From the NCBI GenBank assembly GCA_025517525.1, contig JAOPJZ010000003.1, positions 1 through 64,000 on the forward strand: DNA of 64,000 nucleotides, written 5' to 3'. Shown here piece after piece: positions 42,067 through 50,398 of the stretch. The position numbers and the translations under genes were made by a program. Numbering within the stretch: position 1 is the first letter of the stretch; each line of letters begins with the position of its first letter. Below the pieces are notes generated by a model that worked only from the letters and a program-made list of their open reading frames with translations, ran no database searches and was not told where the DNA came from. The stretch comes from Natronosalvus hydrolyticus (lineage in GTDB: Archaea; Halobacteriota; Halobacteria; Halobacteriales; Natrialbaceae).

Positions 42067-43853
42067 GGGTTCACCGGTACCGCGTCTCGAGCTGCCCGCA
42101 GGTCGGCGACCACAGCGTTCATCGCCCGCTTGAGGTGCGTTTGACGGAACCGATAGGCGTCGCCTTCGAGATCAGAGAGCGCTGTCACCGGCTCCAGTGC
42201 CGGATACGGCGGTCGATCGATGGCAGGGTCCTGCTCGAAACGGCCTTCGCTGGCGTAATTCACGTGAACGAGCGCTCGTGAGAGCGATTTGATGGCCTCG
42301 TTTGCAGCTTCGGACTCGATCGTTCCGTCGTCAATCGCCGCGTAGAGTGCGTCGACACCGTTAGCCAGTGTCTCGAGTTCGGTACGGACGGGAGAGAGAT
42401 CGAAGTGCTCGCCCGCCGTCTCGTCATACCCCGCAACGATATCCTGGTGACGAGCGACAGTCCGGCGGTGGTCGAGGGGCAACACGTCGTCGGTGAGCAA
42501 CCGAGCAATCGCCACGGCGTGGACGCGGGTGTCCCGAACTAATACCTCGGGGTCGGCCTTGTCGATGGTGTCGGTGCTAAGGTGCCAGGCGTTCGAGTTG
42601 CCACCGGAGCCCCCGACGGGATGATAGCCCCGTTCCTCACGAACGTCGGCCGGAATGTTCGACGAGAGCATAAAGAGTCCCGAGAGCCCGAGGTTGTTGA
42701 ACGAGTAATCGCCGGCTCGAGGCGGGCGATTCTCGCTGGTATCCTTCCCTGCCACGTCGTCGATGGCTGCCCGACACAGGGGGTCAGCTTCGGGCATCCA
42801 CATCGTCATATCAGCGAACTCCGCCGCATCCGCCGCACCGGGGCTGTCGATGTTGACCTGGGCGACACAGCGCTCGAGCAACGCCTGAGCGAATTCGTCG
42901 GCGAACCAGGTGCTCCCGGCGTAGCGACCCGTCGAGTGGCCGGGCCACCAGGCCACCCACAGGTCGCGCTCGAGTTGCTCCCGATGATCGTTGAACACGC
43001 GTGCCAACTCGAGCAACGCCGCGTCGCCGGTCGCGTTGTCGGTAATGCCCACGTACCACGAGTCGTAGTGGCCGTGAGCGAGAACGAAATCATCGTTGTC
43101 GGGGTCGGCCTCCCCGGAAATCTGCGCCAGAACCAGCGGACAGGCGGCCCAGTCGCGAGTGACATCGGCCGTGAGTTCGACCTCGAGCGGTTGCTCAGCG
43201 GCGGCCAACTCGAGCAGTCGGTCGCCATCGGTTCGTGAGACGTTGACGATCGGGATTTCGGGCAACCGCTCGCGTTCTGACTCGTCCGGAATCCCGCCCC
43301 AGACTGGCGTTGCGATACCCTCGTGCGGTTCGTTTTCGTGCGGGTGAATTCCCAGCAGGGCCGCAGCGCCGGCCTCCTGTACTGTCTGGATGGTCTCGAT
43401 GCCGAGGCTCATCGTCTCGAGCAAGACGACCTTCCCCTCGACGTCGCGGTCGATCGTCTCGATACTCGCGCTGAGCATCTCCTCCATCGTGTTGATCGAG
43501 GGGCCTTCCAGAAACTCGACTTCGGCCTCGACCGTTCCTGCGCCAGCAAACGAGACGGTTTTGGCCGAATCGAACGACTCCTCGACTGGCGCAGTCGCCG
43601 ACAACTCGGCACTGTGGGGCGTACTCAACCAGAGTTCCGGTTCGTAGGTCGTGTACGCGATATCGTGGGCCTCGAGGCGTTCCTCGAGGTAGGCTGCTGC
43701 CTCGCGCTCGTCTTCGGTTCCCGAGACCCGCTCGAGGTCCGCAAATCGCTCGACCAGTGCCCAGGGCTCGGTTTCCGAGATGTCATCGAAGAGTTCCTTC
43801 TCGAAACCGGAGACGGACGCCTCCCCTTCGTATAGTGCAGTAGCTCGTGCCAT
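42063..43853 (-). CDS. M28 family peptidase with PA-domain-like insert
   Basis: This 596-residue zinc-peptidase-like protein has an N-terminal helical part, a PA-domain-like stretch (about residues 105-225), and an M28 core with HGHYDSWYVG (near 278-287) and DNATGDAALLELAR. The place where M28 enzymes have the catalytic Glu-Glu reads WWPGHSTGRYAGS (near 323-335), so those glutamates are missing. No signal peptide or lipobox is present from the ATG at 43853, so it is probably cytosolic. It is the first gene of an operon with the epimerase. Confidence 0.85.
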   Translation of the reverse strand: MARATALYEGEASVSGFEKELFDDISETEPWALVERFADLERVSGTEDEREAAAYLEERLEAHDIAYTTYEPELWLSTPHSAELSATAPVEESFDSAKTVSFAGAGTVEAEVEFLEGPSINTMEEMLSASIETIDRDVEGKVVLLETMSLGIETIQTVQEAGAAALLGIHPHENEPHEGIATPVWGGIPDESERERLPEIPIVNVSRTDGDRLLELAAAEQPLEVELTADVTRDWAACPLVLAQISGEADPDNDDFVLAHGHYDSWYVGITDNATGDAALLELARVFNDHREQLERDLWVAWWPGHSTGRYAGSTWFADEFAQALLERCVAQVNIDSPGAADAAEFADMTMWMPEADPLCRAAIDDVAGKDTSENRPPRAGDYSFNNLGLSGLFMLSSNIPADVREERGYHPVGGSGGNSNAWHLSTDTIDKADPEVLVRDTRVHAVAIARLLTDDVLPLDHRRTVARHQDIVAGYDETAGEHFDLSPVRTELETLANGVDALYAAIDDGTIESEAANEAIKSLSRALVHVNYASEGRFEQDPAIDRPPYPALEPVTALSDLEGDAYRFRQTHLKRAMNAVVADLRAARDAVPVNP

Positions 43854-44620
43854 GATACCTATACCCAAATGCAGCGCCAAAACCGTTTCCGTCGCGGCAC
43901 GAGTGCAACTGTGGCCATGAAACCACCAATATTTATACATAACCCCAATTATAGAGGTGGTATTTTTCATGTTCTCTACAATATTACTACTCTAAAATAG
44001 AGTCTCTTTACACACTCAATTGAGCCAATTTATGAAAGAAATTGCTAATATGCTGTAAAATTGACGGTAAATGGCCGATATCCACCATATTCTGGAAAAA
44101 GGTGAACTTCAAATTCGACAGAGAGAGAGCGTCCGCTATCAGCGTCTCTATGGAACATTTCTCACCCCATGTAGTGGACTATTACTACTCGACCCCCTGT
44201 AAATGGGGATGGTAAATTGGATATACTATTTACTACTTTGCACAATATTAAATAGTCTTGTTTCCAGTATGTGTCTGATAAGCTATGGTACCGCGGCGGC
44301 CGATAACGAGACAACCATCGCCGAGTCGCGATACGACTCTCGTGCCGTTTCTCCTGCTGGAAGCACTCACTCGAGGAGAGTAACACGAGCTACACGCTCC
44401 CTGCGCAAAAGACGCTCGTGCAAAAACTGCTAGTCACTACTCCGTCAAGCGTCGACGTCTGAGCCGAGCCCGGCAACCGCTATCGGTTCGATTTACACGT
44501 TCAGGCTTGACGAACCACTGAGTACCCTCCCACACGTCGACCGATGAGTGAAACCGGACGCCCGTAATCGGTTTCACGCATTCGTTCAGGTTTGGGAAGC
44601 CACTCAGTCTGCAGACAGCG
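43854..44620. other. 767-bp non-coding region, AT-rich, with repeat copy
   Basis: About 43920-44290 is much more AT-rich than the rest of the window and has no convincing gene; the plus-strand frame at 44203 is not protein-like. The right part (44461-44610) holds the second copy of the dispersed repeat and a 27-base direct repeat. This is probably a relic of inserted DNA. Confidence 0.5.
44498..44608. repeat. Intergenic repeat cluster, includes dispersed repeat copy 2
   Basis: 44522-44556 matches 12291-12325 with two or three mismatches. It is flanked by imperfect 27-base direct repeats (44498-44524 and 44582-44608, both of the form CGTTCAGG.TTG...CACT.AGT). It also contains the inverted repeat GTGAAACCG / CGGTTTCAC. 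Confidence 0.6.
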
Positions 44621-45811
44621 CTAATCAGTTTCGGCCCCCTGCTCGATTCCCTCCTGTCGTCCATTTCGCTCGAGTAGCTCCGCCCGATGCTCGTCGAGCA
44701 GCGGTGCCCGACCCCGTGGCCGTGGTGGGGTTTCGCTCATTTTGATCGGACTGCCGGCGATGTCGACCTGTCGGTCCGCACCGGGTTGTTCCACCGACAC
44801 CAGCATCTCCCGATCGTGGACGTGCGGGTCGTCGAAGATATCCGCCGTATTCTGGACTGGGGCGACGGGAACTTCGCCCTCGAGTGCGTCGATCACCGTC
44901 TGACTCGAGCGCTGGCGCGTCCACTCGAGGATCGTCTCCCGGAGGGATTCACGGTGCTCGAGGCGGCTTCCGGTGGTTGGATACCCGTCGGCGAGGTCGG
45001 ATCGGTCCATCACCGCACACAGTTCCTGCCAGTGATTCGTGCCGAAAGCGGCGATAACGACGTAGCCGTCGGTCGTCTCGAACGCGTCGTAGGGGAACAG
45101 CGTCGGATGGGAGTTCCCCTGTCGGGTCGGCGACTCACCGGTGTACGAATGCTGGTAGATGGCCCGTTCGGTCATGCTGATCATGGCGTCGTACATCGCG
45201 GTGTCGACGTACTGGCCCTCACCAGTCTGCTCGCGATGGTGGAGCGCCGCGAGAATGCCGATGCAGTTCAGCGTCGCGGTAAAGAGGTCGCCGATGCCGG
45301 GGCCCACTTTCGTCGGCGGCCCATCCTCGTGGCCGGTGATCTCCATGACGCCGCCGAGTGCTTGCGCGATGAGATCGAACGACGGTTGGCCCTGTCTGTT
45401 CGTCTCGCCGGTTCGAGGATCACCGAATCCACGAATCGAGGAATAGATCAGTTCCCGATTATACGCACGAAGCGTTTCGTAGCCCAGATCGAAGCGCTCC
45501 ATCGTGCCTGCACGATAGTTTTCGACGACCACGTCCGCCTCCTCGACGAGCGAGAGGAACTCCCCGCGGCCGGTTTCCGAACCGAGATCGATCTCCAGGC
45601 TGCGTTTCCCACGGTTGACGCTCTGGAAGTAACCGCCGTAGGCTTCCTCCTCGGCGTCGTCGACGAACGGTGGGTTCGGACGAATCAGGTCGCCACCCGG
45701 GCGTTCGATCTTTACCACGTCCGCGCCCATGTCCGCGAGCAACATCGTACAGTACGGCCCAGCCAACACCTGCGTCAGGTCCAGCACACGAAGCGAAGAG
45801 AGCGCTCCCAT
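44621..45811 (-). CDS. mct: Succinyl-CoA:mesaconate CoA-transferase (CaiB family)
   Basis: The 396-residue class III CoA-transferase has VLDLTQVLAGPYCTMLLADMGADVVKIERP-type features split over residues 8-37, NYRAGTMERF, and the normal catalytic aspartate in SFDLIAQALGG (near 150). It is divergent from the glutamate mutase-methylaspartate lyase genes, so it is assigned as the transferase that activates mesaconate with CoA from succinyl-CoA in the methylaspartate cycle. The ATG at 45811 is preferred over 45868, as conserved sequence begins there. The family alone would not give the substrate; the context does. Confidence 0.85.
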   Translation of the reverse strand: MGALSSLRVLDLTQVLAGPYCTMLLADMGADVVKIERPGGDLIRPNPPFVDDAEEEAYGGYFQSVNRGKRSLEIDLGSETGRGEFLSLVEEADVVVENYRAGTMERFDLGYETLRAYNRELIYSSIRGFGDPRTGETNRQGQPSFDLIAQALGGVMEITGHEDGPPTKVGPGIGDLFTATLNCIGILAALHHREQTGEGQYVDTAMYDAMISMTERAIYQHSYTGESPTRQGNSHPTLFPYDAFETTDGYVVIAAFGTNHWQELCAVMDRSDLADGYPTTGSRLEHRESLRETILEWTRQRSSQTVIDALEGEVPVAPVQNTADIFDDPHVHDREMLVSVEQPGADRQVDIAGSPIKMSETPPRPRGRAPLLDEHRAELLERNGRQEGIEQGAETD

Positions 45812-45961
45812 GGATGATGCTCTCGAAACGCGCGTAAAAACCTTTACTATAAATAATGATAGTGTCATACAGCCCCACAGGAGGTGTGTTAGGAGATAAT
45901 AGGTGTTTTATCATGATCGACCATTAACTTTAAACACCCATCTGTCATGGTTGTGCATACA
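45812..45961. promoter_or_regulatory. Divergent promoter region of the methylaspartate-cycle genes
   Basis: This AT-rich 150-bp region has minus-strand TTTATAGT (about 45843-45850) for mct and plus-strand ACTTTAAAC (45927-45935) for glmS. The latter lies 27 bases before ATG 45962, which supports that start over 45947. Shared control of both sides is likely. Confidence 0.45.
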
Positions 45962-46402
45962 ATGTCCCGTACGGTGGTTCTCGGGGTCATCGGTTCCGAC
46001 GCGCACGTCGTCGGAATCACGATCCTCGAGCAGGCGTTCAGTGCAGCAGGGTTTACGGTCATCAACCTCGGCGTCCAGAGCTCCCAGACGGAGTTCGCCG
46101 AGGCCGCAGTCACACACGACGCAGAGGCCGTACTGGTCTCGTCCCTGTACGGGCACGCCGAACAGGACTGTCAGGGCTTCCACGACGTCCTCGAAGACCA
46201 CGGCGTCGATGCCGTTACGTACATCGGAGGCAACCTGAGCGTCGGCCAGGGAGATTTCGAGCAGACGCGTGAGACCTTCGAGGCGCTCGGTTTCGACCGC
46301 GTTTTCGACGCCGAAACCGGGCCGGAAGAAGCGATCGCTGCGCTCAAGCGTGATCTCCATATCACGACGACAGAGCACGAACGCGCAACGGTGACGACGT
46401 AG
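45962..46402 (+). CDS. glmS: Methylaspartate (glutamate) mutase small subunit, B12-binding
   Basis: The 146-residue protein is a stand-alone cobalamin-binding domain with the DxHxxG motif as DAHVVG (residues 13-18), followed by NLGVQSS and the YIGGNLSVGQ loop (near 88-97). With subunit E it rearranges L-glutamate to (2S,3S)-3-methylaspartate using adenosylcobalamin. The ATG at 45962 fits the TATA-like box; 45947 is an alternative five codons upstream. glmE follows after 9 bp. Confidence 0.95.
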   Translation: MSRTVVLGVIGSDAHVVGITILEQAFSAAGFTVINLGVQSSQTEFAEAAVTHDAEAVLVSSLYGHAEQDCQGFHDVLEDHGVDAVTYIGGNLSVGQGDFEQTRETFEALGFDRVFDAETGPEEAIAALKRDLHITTTEHERATVTT

Positions 46403-46411
46403 CCGACCACG

Positions 46412-47857
46412 ATGATACGAGACGAACGCATCCCATCCGAGCAGTTACAACGCATCGACGAGGAACTACGGGCCGGGTGGCCAACCGGCCAGGCCGTCGA
46501 TTTCGAGGAAGCGATTCGCTACCACGAGTCTCTGCCGGCACACAAACGCTTTGCCGACGTCCTCGAGACTGCCGATCAGCCGCTCTTGCAACCCAGAGCA
46601 GGCGTCCCACGACTCGAGGACCAGATCGAGTTGCTCCGGTATCTCCACGGAGAGGGTGAAGCCGACCTCCTCCCGACGACCATCGACTCGTACACGCGTG
46701 ACAACGAATACGCAAAAGCTCAGGAGGGGCTCGAAAACGCTCGCGAGTCCGGCACGGATACGCTCAACGGCTTTCCCGCGGTCAATCACGGCATCGACGG
46801 CTGCCGGGCGTTGATCGACTCGGTTGACGCTCCCATCGAAGTTCGACACGGCACGCCGGATGCCCGATTGCTGGCCGCTATCACCTTCGCGGGCGGCTTT
46901 CAGAGCTTCGAAGGCGGGCCGATATCGTACAACATCCCTTACACCAAGCGCCACGACCTGGCGACGACCATCGAACACTGGCAGTTCGTCGACCGCCTCG
47001 CCGGCGCATACACCGAGCGCGGGGTGCGGATCAACCGCGAACCGTTCGGCCCGCTCACCGGGACACTCGTCCCTCCGAGTATCGCCATTACCGTGATGGT
47101 GCTTGAGGGACTGCTCGCGGCAACCCAGGGCGTCCGGTCGCTCACGCTCGGCTACGGACAGGTGGGTAACGTCGTTCAGGACGTGGCCGCCCTCCGGGCG
47201 CTTCGCTCACTCGGCGAGGAGTACCTGCCAGATGAGGTGTGTGTGACGACCGTCTTCCACGAGTGGATGGGCGGGTTCCCGCCAGACGAGGCACGCGCGA
47301 ACGGCGTCATCAGCCTCGGCGGCATGACCGCAGCGATTGCCAGACCCGACAAGGTCATTACAAAATCACCGCAGGAGTTCCAGGGCGTCCCCACAAAAGA
47401 AGCCAACGCGGCCGGCTTGCGAACCACGAGACAGATCATCGATATGGCACTCGAGCAGCAGATCGACATCGACGGTATCGAGGACGAACAGGCGTTGATC
47501 GAACGCGAAACCCACGCGTTGATGGAGTCGGTGTTCGATCACGGCGACGGCGACGTCGCCCGAGGCACCATCCAGGCGTTCGACGCCGGCGCACTCGACG
47601 TCCCGTTCGCCCCCAGCGACAGCGCCAGAGGGGCCGTCTTACCCGCCAGGGACGACGACGGCCGCGTTCGTATCCTCGAGTTCGGCGACCTCGCCATGGA
47701 CGACGACATTCGAGAGGTTCACGCGGCCCGACTTGCTCGCCGCGCCGAAACCGAGGGGCGAAAACAATCGTTCCGGATGGTCGCCGACGACGTCGACGCG
47801 ATAAGTGATGGTCGTCTCATCGGCAGACCCAACGGAGGTGGCAACCGTGCAGATTGA
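46412..47857 (+). CDS. glmE: Methylaspartate (glutamate) mutase large subunit E
   Basis: The 481-residue protein matches glutamate mutase epsilon: a TIM-barrel subunit with QPRAGVPRLEDQIELL (near 51-66), FPAVNHGIDGCR, VRHGTPDARLL (near 144), FGPLTGTLVPPSI (near 210) and MTAAIARPDKVITKSPQE. It provides the substrate site of the B12 mutase. The downstream mal gene begins inside its last codons (11-bp overlap), so expression is coupled. Confidence 0.95.
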   Translation: MIRDERIPSEQLQRIDEELRAGWPTGQAVDFEEAIRYHESLPAHKRFADVLETADQPLLQPRAGVPRLEDQIELLRYLHGEGEADLLPTTIDSYTRDNEYAKAQEGLENARESGTDTLNGFPAVNHGIDGCRALIDSVDAPIEVRHGTPDARLLAAITFAGGFQSFEGGPISYNIPYTKRHDLATTIEHWQFVDRLAGAYTERGVRINREPFGPLTGTLVPPSIAITVMVLEGLLAATQGVRSLTLGYGQVGNVVQDVAALRALRSLGEEYLPDEVCVTTVFHEWMGGFPPDEARANGVISLGGMTAAIARPDKVITKSPQEFQGVPTKEANAAGLRTTRQIIDMALEQQIDIDGIEDEQALIERETHALMESVFDHGDGDVARGTIQAFDAGALDVPFAPSDSARGAVLPARDDDGRVRILEFGDLAMDDDIREVHAARLARRAETEGRKQSFRMVADDVDAISDGRLIGRPNGGGNRAD

Positions 47858-49169
47858 ATCCATTCGCGCCATCGCGGGCCTCTCGGGCTTCTACACTGAC
47901 GACCAGCAAGCGATCAAAGACGGGGCTCGAGCGGACGGGTTCGCCTACGCCGGAGATCCGATGACGGCGGGCTTCGACGCCATTCGACAGGCCGGGGAAG
48001 CACTCCTCGTCGATCTTCGACTAAGCGACGGCACGGTCGTTCGCGGCGACTGCGCCGCCGTCCAGTATTCAGGTGCTGGCGGGCGCGACCCTGTCTTTCG
48101 TGCTGATCGGTACAAACCGCTCCTCGAAGGTCCCGTCGCCGACGCGTTCGAGGGACGCGATCCGCGAGCGTTCGGCGAGAACGTGGCCCGTCTCGAGTCG
48201 CTTGGACCGGACGGCAAGCCACTGGCTCCAGAGGGCAAGTTGTCTGAAAGTACCGAAGAACAACTGCACACGGCCATCCGTTATGGGGTTTCGCAAGCGC
48301 TCCTCGCCGCGGCCGCTCGAGCCCGCAGAACGACCATGACCGACGTGCTCGCCGAGACGCTGGGAACCCAGCCAGCAACCGAACCCGTCCCCGTGTTCGG
48401 CCAATCCGGCGACGACCGGCGAACGAACGCCGAAAAAATGCTGCTCAAAGGCGTGCCAGTCCTGCCACACGGGCTGTTCAACAGTCACTCGAAAATGGGT
48501 CCGAACGGGGAGAAACTCGTCGCCTACCTCGAGTGGCTTCGAGAGCGCTCGAACGAACTGGCGTCTGCCGATTACGAGCCCCGATTTCACATCGATGTCT
48601 ACGGCATGATCGGGGAGCTGTTCGGTGCTCCCTTCGACAACGACGAGGTGCTCGAGTACTTCGAACGCCTGGCGGCCGCGACGGGTCAGATTCCGCTCCA
48701 GATCGAGGGGCCGATGGACGTCGGCACGCGCGAGTGCCAGATTCACGCGATGGCAGAGTTACGGGATGGCCTCGCTTCGGCGGGCATCGACGTCGATATC
48801 GTCGCCGACGAGTGGTGTAACACGCTCGAGGACGTCCGGGCGTTCGTCGACGCGGGAGCGGCGGACGTCGTCCAGATCAAGACGCCCGACCTCGGCTCGG
48901 TTCACCACAGCGGCGAGGCGGTTCGCTACTGCGAGGGGACGGACACGCGAGCGTATCTCGGGGGCACCTGCAACGAAACCGACCGCTCTGCCCGCGTCTG
49001 TGCGCACGTGGCGCTCGCCACCGACGCCGCACAGGTGCTCGCCAAGCCCGGAATGGGCTTCGACGAGGGCTACATGATCGTCGAAAACGAGATGCGCCGG
49101 ACGCTGGCTCGCCGAGCAGCGAACTCGCCGGAGACGGCTCAGCACAACGGGGTGGTCGCCAATGACTGA
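47847..49169 (+). CDS. mal: Methylaspartate ammonia-lyase
   Basis: The 440-residue enolase-superfamily enzyme converts 3-methylaspartate to mesaconate and ammonia. Key blocks are NSHSKMGP (near 210), the metal ligands in HIDVYG, IEGPMD and ADEWCN, and the catalytic lysine in QIKTPDLG (near 342). I chose the GTG at 47847 because GGAGG at 47834-47838 is well placed for it. The ATG at 47805 would give a 53-bp overlap with glmE. It overlaps the next gene by 8 bp. Confidence 0.95.
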   Translation: MQIESIRAIAGLSGFYTDDQQAIKDGARADGFAYAGDPMTAGFDAIRQAGEALLVDLRLSDGTVVRGDCAAVQYSGAGGRDPVFRADRYKPLLEGPVADAFEGRDPRAFGENVARLESLGPDGKPLAPEGKLSESTEEQLHTAIRYGVSQALLAAAARARRTTMTDVLAETLGTQPATEPVPVFGQSGDDRRTNAEKMLLKGVPVLPHGLFNSHSKMGPNGEKLVAYLEWLRERSNELASADYEPRFHIDVYGMIGELFGAPFDNDEVLEYFERLAAATGQIPLQIEGPMDVGTRECQIHAMAELRDGLASAGIDVDIVADEWCNTLEDVRAFVDAGAADVVQIKTPDLGSVHHSGEAVRYCEGTDTRAYLGGTCNETDRSARVCAHVALATDAAQVLAKPGMGFDEGYMIVENEMRRTLARRAANSPETAQHNGVVAND

Positions 49170-50286
49170 CGACCTCGAGTGGACCGACACGGATACGTTC
49201 GCACAGGCGCTCGGGCGGGCCGAAACGCGCGAGAAAGGCAACTGCTTCGAGGACTTCGAAGTGGGTCAGCTGATCGACCACGAGCCCGGCCTGACGCTCA
49301 CTCGCTGGGGGAACGAACTCTGGACGAGCCAGACGTTGAACCACGATACGCGCTACTGGCGACGGGATGTCACTCGAGCGCGTGCGCCTCACACTGACGA
49401 GACACAGATGACAGCCGATGAACAACCCGACGCGCCGCCGATTCACCCGGATTACCTGCTGGCGGCCACGCTCGGGTGTACCGTCGAGGACTTGAGCGAG
49501 AAAGGCGGTTACTTCCTCGGTCGAACCGACGTTCGGTTTCCGGTCGACGGAATCGCTCCCGGTATCGACCTCCGCGTCGAAAGCGAGGTCCTCGAGACCA
49601 AGACCTCCCGCTCCCGGCCCGAGTACGGCATCGTCACCTGGCGGACTCGAGGCTACGACGGCAACACCGACCAGACGCTGTGTACGTACGAACGAACGAA
49701 CATGATTCCGCGTCGAGAGCCAGCATCGGTGGAGATCGATGGCGGAAGTGAGCGGCCTCCTTCCGAGCAGGCGGCCACCCCGTCGCTTCCGGAGCCCTTC
49801 ATCACGCCCGAGGGCGAAGCGTTCGAGGATTTCGAGGCCGCCCTCGAGACCGCTCGAGGCGAAAACGGTGTCGTCGCCTACCGACACGAGCGCGGCCGCA
49901 CGATGGATGACGTGACCGTCGCTACCCTCCCGCTCGCGACGCTCAACACGGCCAAACAACACCACAACGTCGACGCGATGGCCAACTCGCCATCGGGCGA
50001 CATCGTCACCTACGGCGACGTCACCCGGTCGGCGGCCCTCGGCCACGCGCGGTCTGACGAACGCACGTTCCGCGAAGTAGCGTTCGAAAACGAACGGTTC
50101 CACACGTTCGTCACGCCCGGCGACACCGTCTACTGTTTCACTCGCGTCCTCGAGACCAGCCGTGAAACGACGACCTCCAACCGACGAGCGGGGACCGTCA
50201 GATTCGAACACATCGCGTTTAATCAGCGCGACGAACCGGTGTACTCCGGGACGCGTACTGCCGAAGTTCTGACTCGAGACACCTGA
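49162..50286 (+). CDS. mch: Mesaconyl-CoA hydratase (double MaoC-like)
   Basis: The 374-residue protein contains two MaoC-type hot-dog halves, starting with GNCFEDFEVGQLIDHEPG (near 25-42) and FEDFEAALETARG (near 209). The first half shows TLNHDTRYW, LAATLGCTVEDLS. It matches haloarchaeal mesaconyl-CoA C1 hydratase, which adds water to give beta-methylmalyl-CoA. The position after mal and before the lyase gene is exactly that of the methylaspartate cycle. Confidence 0.92.
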   Translation: MTDDLEWTDTDTFAQALGRAETREKGNCFEDFEVGQLIDHEPGLTLTRWGNELWTSQTLNHDTRYWRRDVTRARAPHTDETQMTADEQPDAPPIHPDYLLAATLGCTVEDLSEKGGYFLGRTDVRFPVDGIAPGIDLRVESEVLETKTSRSRPEYGIVTWRTRGYDGNTDQTLCTYERTNMIPRREPASVEIDGGSERPPSEQAATPSLPEPFITPEGEAFEDFEAALETARGENGVVAYRHERGRTMDDVTVATLPLATLNTAKQHHNVDAMANSPSGDIVTYGDVTRSAALGHARSDERTFREVAFENERFHTFVTPGDTVYCFTRVLETSRETTTSNRRAGTVRFEHIAFNQRDEPVYSGTRTAEVLTRDT

Positions 50287-50398
50287 TCGATGAATGTCAT
50301 TCCATCGCACGGACAGCACGAACTGCAACCAAAAACGACCGAACGAAAAACCGATCGGATAAAGCTACAAAAATAATAATCGCTTCAAAACCAATATC

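Noticed and set aside
44203..44433. 76-codon plus-strand frame in the AT-rich island
   Set aside because: The hydrophobic start and Arg/Ser-rich end follow local base composition; no family, no promoter and no Shine-Dalgarno sequence.
48877..50328. 483-codon minus-strand frame opposite mal and mch
   Set aside because: The opposite strand encodes well-recognised methylaspartate-cycle enzymes; the Arg/Val/Gly-rich translation is a shadow.
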